Assembly (NCBI GenBank): GCA_964397565.1
Contig: CAYNJC010000003.1
Location: 116,537 to 180,536, forward strand
Length of the DNA stretch: 64,000 nt
Source: JAPLST01 sp964397565
GTDB taxonomy: Bacteria; Auribacterota; UBA3054; JAPLST01
Direction of reading: 5' to 3'
Below the pieces are notes generated by a model, which saw only the letters and a program-made list of their open reading frames with translations, was not told where the DNA came from and searched no databases. A program made the position numbers and the translations under genes. Positions 25,326 through 34,097 of this stretch are shown piece by piece (the first letter of the stretch is position 1; each line of letters begins with the position of its first letter).

Positions 25326-26099
25326 AAACTGACGATAGCTGGCCGCGCATTCAGCTCACGCTTGCTGATGGGCACGGGCAAATTTGCCTCGCCGGATGTG
25401 CTGCGCGCGGCGCTGGCGGCCTGCGGCACGGAGATTGTCACGGTGGCATTGCGGCGGGTGGATGTGCACAACCCGCAGGACAGCTTGCTGAGCGCGGTGG
25501 ATCGCGAGAAATATTTGCTGTTGCCGAACACGTCGGGCGCGCGCACGGCCGACGAGGCCGTGCGGCTGGCGCGGCTGGCGCGCGCGGCGGGCTGCGGCAC
25601 ATGGGTGAAACTCGAAGTGACGCCGGAGCCGCGCTATTTGTTGCCCGATCCGATTGAGACGTTGCGCGCGGCGGAAATCCTGGTCAAAGAGGGCTTCACC
25701 GTGCTGCCGTACATTAACGCCGATCCGGTGCTGGCCAAGAGACTTGAAGAGGCCGGCACGGCGACGGTGATGCCGCTGGGCGCGCCGATCGGGACCAATC
25801 GCGGCTTGTGCACGCGCGATGCACTGGCCATCATCATTGAGCAGGCGCATGTGCCGGTGGTGGTGGACGCCGGGCTGGGCGCGCCGTCGCACGCGGCCGA
25901 GGCGCTCGAGATGGGCGCGGACGCGGTGCTGGTCAACACGGCGATTGCCGTGGCGCGCGATCCGGTGGCGATGGCACGCGCCTTCAAAGGGGCGGTCGTG
26001 GCCGGGCGCCTGGCGTATGAAGCCGGGCTGGGCGCAGCCGGCGCGGTTGCCGCCGCCTCCAGTCCGCTGACCGGCTTTTTGCACGAGGAGGGCCGATGA
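25293..26099 (+). CDS. thiG: Thiazole synthase
   Basis: 268 residues, a TIM barrel. The Schiff-base lysine is Lys106 in TWVKLEV. Other family motifs: LLMGTGKF, VALRRVD, LPNTSGA, PLGAPIGTN, VVVDAGLGAPSHAAEAMEMG-like (AEALEMGADAVLVNTAIA). It makes the thiazole phosphate from deoxyxylulose phosphate, ThiS thiocarboxylate and dehydroglycine from ThiH. The ATG at 25293 is 3 bp after the thiS stop; a second ATG at 25314 is equally plausible because the first seven codons derive from the heptamer repeat. The end overlaps queH by 4 bp. Confidence 0.94.
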   Translation: MNDERRTMNDDKLTIAGRAFSSRLLMGTGKFASPDVLRAALAACGTEIVTVALRRVDVHNPQDSLLSAVDREKYLLLPNTSGARTADEAVRLARLARAAGCGTWVKLEVTPEPRYLLPDPIETLRAAEILVKEGFTVLPYINADPVLAKRLEEAGTATVMPLGAPIGTNRGLCTRDALAIIIEQAHVPVVVDAGLGAPSHAAEALEMGADAVLVNTAIAVARDPVAMARAFKGAVVAGRLAYEAGLGAAGAVAAASSPLTGFLHEEGR

Positions 26100-26647
26100 C
26101 CGCATCAATTGAAAAACCGACGCTGCTGCTGCATGTCTGTTGTGCGCCGTGCGCGACGCACTGCATTGAGACGTTGCTGCCGCACTTTCAGTTGACGCTC
26201 CTGTTTTCGAACTCGAACATCGCGCCGCAGGCGGAATATGTGCAACGGCTCGCACATGTGCGCAAGCTGGTGACATTGCATGGCCTGCCGCTGATTGAGG
26301 ATGCTTACGATCATGCAGCGTGGTGCACGACCGTGCGCGGCCTCGAGCACGAACCGGAACAAGGGCGTCGCTGTCGCGCGTGCTTTGCGCACAATCTTGC
26401 GCGGGCGGCCGCCTTTGCGCACCAGCACAACCTGGCGCAGTTCACCACGACGCTGACCGTCAGTCCACACAAACACACGCCGGTCATTTTTGAGGTCGGG
26501 CGCCAGCACGCCAATTTTCTGGAAATGGATTTCAAGAAAAACAACGGGTTCGCGCGCTCGATCGAGTTGAGCCGGAAGCACGGCCTGTATCGGCAGGACT
26601 ATTGCGGGTGCGAATTCGGCCGAAAAAATGTGAACTTTGAACTTTGA
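26096..26647 (+). CDS. queH: Epoxyqueuosine reductase QueH
   Basis: 183 residues. The diagnostic CCAPC (Cys15, Cys16, Cys19), CRAC (Cys93, Cys96) and CGC (Cys170, Cys172) motifs supply ligands of the iron-sulfur and second metal sites of QueH (former DUF208). It reduces epoxyqueuosine to queuosine in tRNA, an oxygen-sensitive alternative to QueG found mainly in anaerobes. It overlaps thiG by 4 bp and thiH by 11 bp, so it is cotranslated within a thiamine operon, although no thiamine role is known for it. Confidence 0.9.
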   Translation: MTASIEKPTLLLHVCCAPCATHCIETLLPHFQLTLLFSNSNIAPQAEYVQRLAHVRKLVTLHGLPLIEDAYDHAAWCTTVRGLEHEPEQGRRCRACFAHNLARAAAFAHQHNLAQFTTTLTVSPHKHTPVIFEVGRQHANFLEMDFKKNNGFARSIELSRKHGLYRQDYCGCEFGRKNVNFEL

Positions 26648-27806
26648 CATTGCAGATGTAAAGCAAGCCCCGTCGTTCGCGCACTTGTGCGCGGCGCTGC
26701 TGGCCGACGACGGCTGGCGGCGCATGCAAACGACCATGGCGGCGGTCAGCGACGCGGCGGTTGCGGCCGTCTTGGCCAAGCCGGCGTGGGACGTTGCGGA
26801 CTTGCCGGTGCTGCTGGCACCGGCGGCGGCGCGGCAGCTTGAGACGTTGGCTCAACGCGCGCACGCCCTGACGCTGCAGCGCTTTGGCCGGGTGGTGCTG
26901 TTGTATGCACCGCTGTATGTTAGTAACTACTGCACCAATTTATGCGCCTACTGCGGCTTCAACGCGCGCAATGCGCTGGACCGTTGTGCCTTGACCGTTG
27001 CCGAAGCCGTGCGCGAAAGCAGGCTGTTGCACACCCAGGGCTTTCGGCATATTCTGCTGGTGAGTGGGCAGCATCCGCAGCATGTGCAGGCCGCCTATCT
27101 GGCTGAACTGGCTGAACAGATCCGGCATCACTTTGCCTCCATCGGCATTGAGGTCGCCCCGTTGCGGCACGAAGAATATGCAACCTTGATCGCCCACGGC
27201 GTGGACAGTGTGACCTGCTACCAGGAGACCTACAATCCGCGCACCTACCTGGATGTGCATATGGGTGGCCCAAAGCGCGATTACGATTGGCGCTTGGGCA
27301 CGCTTGAGCGGGCGGCGCAGGCGGGCATGCGTCGCGTGGGGCTGAGTGCGCTGTATGGGCTGGATGATTGGCGGGTCGAGGCGTTGTGTGTCGGACTGCA
27401 CGCGCACTATATAATGACGCGCTACTGGCGGACGCAGGTGGGCATTTCATTTCCGCGCCTGCGCGCGGCGGCGGGCGGGTATCAACCACCGCAGCCGTTG
27501 CCGGACGCAGGCCTGGCGCAAATGATGTGTGCCTTGCGCTTGGTGCTGCCGGACGCGCACTTGGTCTTATCAACGCGCGAGCCGGCGGCGTTGCGCGACC
27601 AATTGTTACCGCTGGGCATCACCCAAATGAGCGCGGGCAGCCGGACGGCGCCGCAGGGTTATTCGCGCGACGGCGCGGCCGGCGAACAGTTTGATGTGCA
27701 GGACGAGCGCGCGCCGCAGGAAGTGGCGGCAATGCTGCTGCGCGCCGGCTACGAGCCGGTCTGGAAGGACTGGGATGCCACGTATCTGGAGCGCGCAACC
27801 GCATGA
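26637..27806 (+). CDS. thiH: 2-iminoacetate synthase ThiH (radical SAM)
   Basis: 389 residues. CTNLCAYC (Cys99, Cys103, Cys106) is the radical-SAM cluster motif, preceded by APLYVSNYC as in ThiH. GVDSVTCYQETYN and MRRVGLSALYGL follow. It cleaves tyrosine to dehydroglycine for ThiG and works under anaerobic or low-oxygen conditions. The start is a TTG at 26637 overlapping the queH stop; the only nearby ATG runs directly into a stop codon. HydG and NosL relatives are excluded by context. Confidence 0.93.
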   Translation: MNFDIADVKQAPSFAHLCAALLADDGWRRMQTTMAAVSDAAVAAVLAKPAWDVADLPVLLAPAAARQLETLAQRAHALTLQRFGRVVLLYAPLYVSNYCTNLCAYCGFNARNALDRCALTVAEAVRESRLLHTQGFRHILLVSGQHPQHVQAAYLAELAEQIRHHFASIGIEVAPLRHEEYATLIAHGVDSVTCYQETYNPRTYLDVHMGGPKRDYDWRLGTLERAAQAGMRRVGLSALYGLDDWRVEALCVGLHAHYIMTRYWRTQVGISFPRLRAAAGGYQPPQPLPDAGLAQMMCALRLVLPDAHLVLSTREPAALRDQLLPLGITQMSAGSRTAPQGYSRDGAAGEQFDVQDERAPQEVAAMLLRAGYEPVWKDWDATYLERATA

Positions 27807-28459
27807 TAACCTTGGCGGAACGGCAGGCGCGCTTTGCCGACGTGGATGTGTATGTGGTCACCTGCGCGGCATTGTCGCGCGGGCGGCGCGATGAAGACGT
27901 GCTCGAGGCCGTAATTGCGGGCGGTGGCAAAATCATTCAACTGCGCGAAAAAGAATTGGGCACGCGCGAATTTTACGCGTTGGCGGTAACATTCCGGGCG
28001 CGCACCCGTGCGGCCGGCGTGCTCTTGATGATCAATGATCGGGTGGACATCGCGGTGGCGGTGGATGCCGATGGCGTGCATCTTGGGCAGGACGATTTGC
28101 CGACTGCGGCGGCGCGGCGGCTGGCGCCGGAACTGCTCATTGGCCGTTCGACGCACAGTCTCGCGCAGGCACTTGAGGCCCAGGCCCAGGGCGCGGATTA
28201 TGTCAACATCGGCCCGATTTATGCGACCGGCACGAAGGCGCATGCAGTGCCGCTGGGGCCGGCGGCGATTCGCGCCATTGGGCCGCGGCTGCGGATTCCG
28301 TTCACGGTGATGGGCGGGATCAAGCTGGAAAATATAGACGAGGTGGTGGCCGCCGGCGCGCGCCGGATTGCGGTGGTGACGGCTGTCACGCAGGCGGACG
28401 ATATGGCGGCGGCGGTGCGTGCGATGCGGGCGCGGATCACGCCGGCGGGCACTGTGTAA
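27803..28459 (+). CDS. thiE: Thiamine-phosphate synthase
   Basis: 218 residues, a TIM barrel. Motifs: IIQLREKELGTREF, LLMINDRVDIAVAVDADGVHLGQDDLP, IGRSTHS, YVNIGPIYATGTK and VMGGIKLENI. It joins HMP-pyrophosphate with thiazole phosphate. The ATG overlaps the thiH stop by 4 bp. thiC and thiD are not in the window, so the HMP branch is encoded elsewhere. Confidence 0.94.
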   Translation: MITLAERQARFADVDVYVVTCAALSRGRRDEDVLEAVIAGGGKIIQLREKELGTREFYALAVTFRARTRAAGVLLMINDRVDIAVAVDADGVHLGQDDLPTAAARRLAPELLIGRSTHSLAQALEAQAQGADYVNIGPIYATGTKAHAVPLGPAAIRAIGPRLRIPFTVMGGIKLENIDEVVAAGARRIAVVTAVTQADDMAAAVRAMRARITPAGTV

Positions 28460-28481
28460 TAACGAAAAGATACGAGTGACT

Positions 28482-31463
28482 ATGAGTGTGACAACAGGCA
28501 TGCCGGAAGTGACGTTGCGCGCGGGAGAGACGCGCCATGGATTCCAAGTGCACACGGTGACGCCACTGCCGGCGTTGCGCGCAAATGTCTATGACTGTGT
28601 GCATGTCGCCAGCGGCGCGCGCCTGGTGCATCTGCACACCTGCGATGTTGAGAATCAATTGACCATTGCGGTGCGCACGCCGCCGGCAGACGACACCGGC
28701 GTGGCACACATTCTCGAGCACGTCGTGTTGTGCGGCTCGAAAAAATACCCGGTCAAAGAGCTGTTCATGGAATTGATGAAGCGCAGTATGGCGACCAATT
28801 TGAACGGCTTCACGATGGCGGATTGCACCGGCTATCCGCTGGCGAGCTGCAATCGCAAGGATTTTTTCAATTTGGCGGAAGTCTACTGCGATGTCGTGTT
28901 TCAGCCGCTGCTGTACGAGCCCCTTTTCCAGCAGGAAGGGCATCACGTGGCGTTCAGCACGCCGGGCGATGTGCAGACACCACTGGAGATCAAGGGGATT
29001 GTCTACAGCGAAATGAAGGGCGACTACAGCAGTCTTGACGGACGCATCTGGCGCGAGCTGCGGCGCGTGCTGCTGGGTGGCAACGCCTACGGCTTTGATG
29101 CGGGTGGCGACCCGGCGGCGATCCCAACCCTGACACACGAACAGTTTCTGGCATTTTACCGTGCGCATTATCATGCGGCCAACGCCTGTTTTTTGTTGAG
29201 CGGCGACATTGTCACGGCGGAGCACCTTGCGTTTTTCGCGCGGGTGTGTCTGGACGGCGCGCCGCGCGGGCAGGCGGCGCCGGCAATCGCGCCGCAGCCA
29301 CGCTGGACGGCGCCGCGCCAAGCGACGATTCCCTATGCGATTGCGGCAGAGGAGGAGCCGGCCCGGCGCGCGGCCGTCGTGCTGGCCTACTTCACCAACC
29401 TTCTCACTGAGCATGAAACGACGTTCGCGCTGAATGTGCTGTCGTATTATTTGGTGGGCAATCCGTCCTCGCCGTTGTATCGCGCGTTGCTGGAATCGCG
29501 TCTGGGCGACGAGCTGACCATGTCGGGCTATGTGGCGCATCAGCGCGATGCATTTTTCACGACCGGGCTGAAGGGCACGGACGCGGCACAGGCTGGAGCG
29601 ATTGCGGCACTCGTGCGCGAGGTGCTGACGCGCGAAGTGCGCCAAGGCTTTGCACGCGACCAGATTGCGGCGGCGTTTCATCAAGTGGAACTGGCGCTAC
29701 GCGAGCAAGTCTGCACCACGCCCGGGCGCTTGCTGCGCTACGCCCTGCTGGGCTGGTTGTATGAGCAGAGTCCGCTGCAGTTCATGCAGTTCAACGAAGT
29801 GATTGAAACGGTCCGGCAGCGCTGGGAACGCGCGCCGCGCTATTTTGAGGACTTGGCCACGCAGGCATTGCTCAACAACCCGCATCACTGCGTGTTGACG
29901 TTTGTGCCGGACCAAGGCTATGATGCGCGTGCGCAGCAGGCCCTGGCGGCGCACTTGGCGGACCAGAAGCAGCGCATGAGCACGGACGACCTGGCGACGA
30001 TCGCGCGGGTGGCGGCGGACCTGGATGCAATGCAGACGGCGCCCAACAGCGCCGCGGCCTTGGCCACGTTGCCGCGCTTGCGGCTGGCAGATGTGCCCGT
30101 GGCACCGCAGGAATTGCCGACCACAGTCACCCACCAGGACGGTCGCACCGTGCTGACCACGGATGTTTTCACCAACGGGTTGACGTATGTGAAACTGGCG
30201 TGTGATCTACGCGGTTTGGATGCGGCGCTGGTTCCCTATCTGAACGTGTACGCGCAGCTGTTGCCGTTGATGGGGGCGGGTGCTGAAGATTATGCCAGTG
30301 TGGCGGCGCGCGAGGCAGGTGTGTGCAGCGGGCTGGTCGGCATGTGTTCTGCACACGGTCGCATGGGCGCGCCGGACGACACGCAATTCAATGTGTACTT
30401 CATGGGTCATGCGCTTGAGCGCAATACGGCGGCGATGCTGGAACTCATGCACGCGCGGATCACGGCCTGCGATTTTCGCGATCGGCGCCGGCTGCGCGAT
30501 GTGCTCTTGCAACAACGGACGATGTGGCGCGACGGCTTGGCGCACTTCAGCGGGTATTTTGCCCAACTGCATGCCGAGCGGGTCTGGTCGTATGGCGCCT
30601 GGCTGAACGACCAATGTCAGGGGCTGCCGCTGGTGCGGCAGTACGAGCGGCTTGCCAGTACCGTTGACACAGACCCGGATGCCATTGTTGCGGCGCTGGA
30701 ACAAATCCGCGATTATTGCGCGCGGGTGGCGCCGGTGACCGCCAGTGTGGCCGGTAGTGCTGCGGCGCAGGCGCAAGTGCACACATGGCTGACAGCCTTT
30801 GCGCACACGCCGCCATGCGCGCCGGTGGCGCCGCCGGCCTGGACCCAGCCAAGCCGGCCAACTTGCGCGGGGATTGTCGTGCCGACGCAGGTGGCAGCGA
30901 ATGCGGCGGCGATGCGCCTGACGGACTTACCCTTGCCCGACTGTCCCGTCATGTTGCTGATTCGCACGGCATTGCGGCATGGCTATCTGTGGGATGAAGT
31001 GCGCATCCGCGGCAATGCCTATGGCGTTGGCGCGCAGTTTGCCGCGGTGGATGGCAATTTCGTCTTGGACAGCAGCGAAGATCCGCAGATTGCGCGCACC
31101 TATGCCGTGTTTCAGCGGGTGCCGGAGTATATTGCGACGCAGATGGACCTGTCACCTGCCGGGGTGGAGCAAGCGATTATTGACGCCGTCAAAACGCTCG
31201 ACCGGCCGCTGCGCGGCAGCCAATCGGTCGGCACCGCGCTGCACCGGCATGTGATGCAGGAAACGCCGGCGCAACGGGCCGCCTTTCGCGCGCGCTTCCT
31301 CGGCCTGACACGTGAGGATGTCTTGCGCGTCAACGAGACCTACATCCGGCCGGCACTGGCACAGGCGAGCTGGTGCAGTTTCGCGGGCGAGGCCCAGCTG
31401 CGCCAGGCAGCCGCGGAGTTGCCGATGCCATTGGCGATCTCGACGCCATACGCCGAGGCCTGA
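28482..31463 (+). CDS. M16C zinc metallopeptidase (presequence-protease/Cym1 type)
   Basis: 993 residues. The inverted zinc motif HILEH (His76, Glu79, His80) is followed by CGSKKYPVKELF and LNGFTMADCTGYPLASCN, typical of the PreP/Cym1 group, which degrades short peptides inside a closed chamber made of two halves. The C-terminal half (from about 530) is the inactive M16 repeat. ATG 28482 was chosen from homology of MPEVTLRAGETRHGFQV; a weak Shine-Dalgarno precedes it. The gene lies 22 bp after thiE and probably shares the transcript. No signal peptide is seen, so it is cytosolic. Confidence 0.9.
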   Translation: MSVTTGMPEVTLRAGETRHGFQVHTVTPLPALRANVYDCVHVASGARLVHLHTCDVENQLTIAVRTPPADDTGVAHILEHVVLCGSKKYPVKELFMELMKRSMATNLNGFTMADCTGYPLASCNRKDFFNLAEVYCDVVFQPLLYEPLFQQEGHHVAFSTPGDVQTPLEIKGIVYSEMKGDYSSLDGRIWRELRRVLLGGNAYGFDAGGDPAAIPTLTHEQFLAFYRAHYHAANACFLLSGDIVTAEHLAFFARVCLDGAPRGQAAPAIAPQPRWTAPRQATIPYAIAAEEEPARRAAVVLAYFTNLLTEHETTFALNVLSYYLVGNPSSPLYRALLESRLGDELTMSGYVAHQRDAFFTTGLKGTDAAQAGAIAALVREVLTREVRQGFARDQIAAAFHQVELALREQVCTTPGRLLRYALLGWLYEQSPLQFMQFNEVIETVRQRWERAPRYFEDLATQALLNNPHHCVLTFVPDQGYDARAQQALAAHLADQKQRMSTDDLATIARVAADLDAMQTAPNSAAALATLPRLRLADVPVAPQELPTTVTHQDGRTVLTTDVFTNGLTYVKLACDLRGLDAALVPYLNVYAQLLPLMGAGAEDYASVAAREAGVCSGLVGMCSAHGRMGAPDDTQFNVYFMGHALERNTAAMLELMHARITACDFRDRRRLRDVLLQQRTMWRDGLAHFSGYFAQLHAERVWSYGAWLNDQCQGLPLVRQYERLASTVDTDPDAIVAALEQIRDYCARVAPVTASVAGSAAAQAQVHTWLTAFAHTPPCAPVAPPAWTQPSRPTCAGIVVPTQVAANAAAMRLTDLPLPDCPVMLLIRTALRHGYLWDEVRIRGNAYGVGAQFAAVDGNFVLDSSEDPQIARTYAVFQRVPEYIATQMDLSPAGVEQAIIDAVKTLDRPLRGSQSVGTALHRHVMQETPAQRAAFRARFLGLTREDVLRVNETYIRPALAQASWCSFAGEAQLRQAAAELPMPLAISTPYAEA

Positions 31464-31464
31464 C

Positions 31465-32457
31465 ATGCCCGCGCCGCGCATGTCCTTCCGGCAACGCCTG
31501 CGCACACGGCATTTCTGGCGCATGATCCTGATTGGTGATTTCACGTGGCGGCGCCTGCTGCGCTCGCTCCTGTTTGTGTACGGCGCGCTGGTCGTCATGG
31601 CCGTGTTCTTCCCGTATCGGATTATTTTCCAACCGCCGCGGCCAAGCTATGGCGCGGACACGAACCTTCTTTTTTTCAGCGCGGGTGATGGCACGCGCGT
31701 GGCCGCCCTGTATTATCCTGCGGACGTGGATTGCCCGACGCTGCTATACATCCATGGCAATGCGGAAGATATCGGCCAGATGCAGCCGTTGTTTGAAGCG
31801 CTGCACGTGTTCGGCTATGGCGTGTTTGCCTATGACTATCGCGGGTACGGCCGGAGCGGCGGGCGGCCGACGGAGCAGAATTCCTATGCGGACGCGGACG
31901 CAGCCTATGCCTATCTGACCAATGTGCTGGGCATTGCGCCGCACGCACTGCTGGTGCATGGCCGCTCGCTGGGCGGGGCGATGGCAGTCCACCTGGCGGC
32001 GACGCATGCGCTGGCAGGGGTGATCCTGGAGAGCACGTTTGTCAGTGCGCATCGGGTGATGGCACGTGTGCCGTTGCTGCCGTTCGACCGGTTCCGTTCG
32101 ATTGAGAAAGTGCCGCGGATCACGTGTCCGGTGCTGGTGGTGCACGGCACGGCCGATTGGGTGATCCGGCCGTGGCACGGGCGGCAGCTTTACGCGGCGG
32201 TGCGCGCGCCGAAGCAGGCCTTGTGGGTGGCAGGCGCGGGCCACAACGATCTGATCATGGTGGCGGGTGAAACGTATTTCACGGCGCTGCGGGCATTTAT
32301 CGAGTGGGCCCTCAAGAATGCCACACACAGGCCGTTCTTGGCGCAGCCGCCAGCCACAAACCCCGTCAATAAAGGGAAACTTGACATTACCCCCGAAAAA
32401 GTGTATACTAATAGGCAGTTTGGCAAACTCGATGCCAGCACAAATTGCGTGCAGTAG
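31465..32457 (+). CDS. Membrane-anchored alpha/beta hydrolase (Bem46/ABHD-like)
   Basis: 330 residues with one N-terminal TM helix at about 32-50. The core has LLYIHGNAEDIGQM (oxyanion region), YDYRGYGRSGG, nucleophile elbow GRSLGG (Ser168), Asp231 (HGTADWVI) and His260 (AGHND). This pattern belongs to the Bem46/ABHD13/17 family; substrates are usually acyl or thioester groups. GAGG precedes the ATG, directly after the M16 stop. The last 25 codons overlap the promoter of hup, so the C-terminal tail is unconstrained or shared with regulation. Confidence 0.83.
   Translation: MPAPRMSFRQRLRTRHFWRMILIGDFTWRRLLRSLLFVYGALVVMAVFFPYRIIFQPPRPSYGADTNLLFFSAGDGTRVAALYYPADVDCPTLLYIHGNAEDIGQMQPLFEALHVFGYGVFAYDYRGYGRSGGRPTEQNSYADADAAYAYLTNVLGIAPHALLVHGRSLGGAMAVHLAATHALAGVILESTFVSAHRVMARVPLLPFDRFRSIEKVPRITCPVLVVHGTADWVIRPWHGRQLYAAVRAPKQALWVAGAGHNDLIMVAGETYFTALRAFIEWALKNATHRPFLAQPPATNPVNKGKLDITPEKVYTNRQFGKLDASTNCVQ
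32381..32409 (+). promoter_or_regulatory. Promoter of hup
   Basis: TTGACA at 32381-32386, 17-bp spacer, TATACT at 32404-32409. It lies inside the 3' end of the upstream hydrolase gene and gives a leader of about 128 nt. Confidence 0.82.
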
Positions 32458-32543
32458 AACGACCGCATCCCCAATGCAACGTCCCCACGCAGTAGCTGAA
32501 CGCCGAGTGCCACATCCATAACAACACAAAAGGGAGGCTAGTA

Positions 32544-32816
32544 ATGAACAAAGGTGACCTGATTGAAGTCGTAGCAGCAAAAGCGAAACTGTCGAAAGCC
32601 GCCGCCGGCGAAGCCGTCGACACCATCCTCGACGCGATTAAAGGCGCGCTGAAGAAAGGTGACAAGGTTGCGCTCATTGGCTTCGGTACCTTCGCGGTCG
32701 TCAAGCGCAATGCGCGCACCGGCCACAACCCGGCAACGGGCGAGAAGATCAAGATCAAAGCCAAGAAAGTGGCCAAGTTCAAAGCCGGCGCAGGCCTGGC
32801 TGATGCAGTTGCGTAA
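32544..32816 (+). CDS. hup: HU-family DNA-binding protein
   Basis: 90 residues, exactly HU size. Features: MNKGDLIEVVAAKAKLSK, the core GDKVALIGFGTFAV, and the DNA-binding arm RNARTGHNPATGEKIKIK followed by KKVAKFKAGAGL. It bends and compacts nucleoid DNA as a dimer. GGGAGG precedes the ATG. It has its own promoter and terminator, so it is a monocistronic, probably highly expressed gene. Confidence 0.96.
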   Translation: MNKGDLIEVVAAKAKLSKAAAGEAVDTILDAIKGALKKGDKVALIGFGTFAVVKRNARTGHNPATGEKIKIKAKKVAKFKAGAGLADAVA

Positions 32817-32842
32817 GCAACGCATGCTACCACACTTCTTAG

Positions 32843-32874
32843 AGGCCGAATCAAGTGATTCGGCTTCTTTTTTT
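32843..32874 (+). terminator. Intrinsic terminator of hup
   Basis: GCCGAATCA-AG-TGATTCGGC forms a 9-bp stem, followed by TTCTTTTTTT. Confidence 0.92.
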
Positions 32875-32881
32875 GTCTGTC

Positions 32882-32901
32882 AGGTCGGACGCGTCCGACC
32901 T
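32882..32901. repeat. Perfect 20-bp palindrome
   Basis: AGGTCGGACGCGTCCGACCT is its own reverse complement. It lies between the hup terminator and the metallophosphoesterase start (21 bp to the ATG). It could be an operator or a single unit of a dispersed GGTCGGAC-type repeat. Confidence 0.7.
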
Positions 32902-32921
32902 AGCTGACCGATACTGCCGCC

Positions 32922-34097
32922 ATGCTGCCGCTGTTGCTCATCCTTGCGGGCGCGGTGCTCGGTTGGCTGTACCTTTTGTGCCGGGTGACCAATCGGGTGG
33001 CATCCCTGGCCGACCGTTATCTGCGCCTGTCGTTTGTCGGCTATGGCTTGATGTTGAGTGCGCCGCTGGCGCTGGTCGTCTTGATGTGGTACTTTGCCCG
33101 TTATGCACCGGGCGTCCTGCGCATGGACTGGCGCGCGCTGTGGCATGACCCGTGGGCGCGAGCCGGGATCAGCATAGGCTGGCTGGTGCTGGTGGGCGAG
33201 CTGCTGCGCCGGTGGGTCGCTGAACGCCGGCGCGTGCGCGCGTTGCGCGGCATAGTGCAGCGGCAGGCCATCACTTCGCATACCTTTCGCCACTTGTTCA
33301 TCCCGCGTAGCACGCCACGGCATACCGTCTACTCGCTGGCCAGCCGGGTGATCGGCAATTACATTGATACATTGGCGGTGTGCCAGTACCACTTGCGCCT
33401 GCCTGGCTGGCCGGTCACGCTGGCGCGGCTGCGTTGCGTGCATTTGACTGACATGCACTTCACCCATGCCCTGCCGTGCGCCTACTACGAACTGATAGTA
33501 ACGTTGACCAATGCGCTGACACCCGACCTCGTTTTTCTGACGGGCGACTACGGGCATTCTCACGGTGACGTCCGCACGCTAAGCGCGCTGCTGGCCGGCT
33601 TGCGCGCGCCGCACGGCGTGTTCTTTACGCTGGGCAATCATGATGTCTGGCATGACCGCGCCTTCATTGTGGAGACACTCGCGGCCCAGGGGCTGACGTA
33701 CGTGGGTGGGCGGCTGCACCCCGTGGTGATGGCCGGCGGGCCAGTGTATCTGGCCGGCACGGATGCACCGTGGTTGCGGCATGACGTGCGCGCACTGGTG
33801 CAAGCCGTGCCAGCGGACGCGGCCTGTATTGTGCTAAGTCATCATCCCGACAATGCGCGGCGCGTCCGCGGCACGGCTGCGCGCTTGGTGTTGAGCGGCC
33901 ACACGCACGGCGGGCAAATTGCGTTGCCCGGGCTGGGCCCGTTGCTGGTGCCGTCGGCACATGGCAGCAAGCATGCCAGCGGCTTTGTGCGCTACGACCA
34001 GACCTTGCTGTATATCAACCATGGCTTGTCGCTAAGTCTGCCGTTTCGCCTGATGTGCCCGCCGGAGATCGCATGTTTCGATATTGTCGGCGGCTAG
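32922..34097 (+). CDS. Membrane metallophosphoesterase (calcineurin-like)
   Basis: 391 residues. Two or three N-terminal hydrophobic helices (1-20, 38-62, 78-96) precede a dimetal phosphoesterase domain with all motifs: LTDMHFTH, LTGDYGHSHGD, LGNHDVW, SHHPD and GHTHGGQ. Related membrane enzymes include YkuE-like and LpxG/LpxH-type UDP-diacylglucosamine pyrophosphatases. Lipid-linked substrates are plausible given the anchor, but this is inference. No Shine-Dalgarno is evident before the ATG. The next gene starts inside its last 25 bases. Confidence 0.87.
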   Translation: MLPLLLILAGAVLGWLYLLCRVTNRVASLADRYLRLSFVGYGLMLSAPLALVVLMWYFARYAPGVLRMDWRALWHDPWARAGISIGWLVLVGELLRRWVAERRRVRALRGIVQRQAITSHTFRHLFIPRSTPRHTVYSLASRVIGNYIDTLAVCQYHLRLPGWPVTLARLRCVHLTDMHFTHALPCAYYELIVTLTNALTPDLVFLTGDYGHSHGDVRTLSALLAGLRAPHGVFFTLGNHDVWHDRAFIVETLAAQGLTYVGGRLHPVVMAGGPVYLAGTDAPWLRHDVRALVQAVPADAACIVLSHHPDNARRVRGTAARLVLSGHTHGGQIALPGLGPLLVPSAHGSKHASGFVRYDQTLLYINHGLSLSLPFRLMCPPEIACFDIVGG

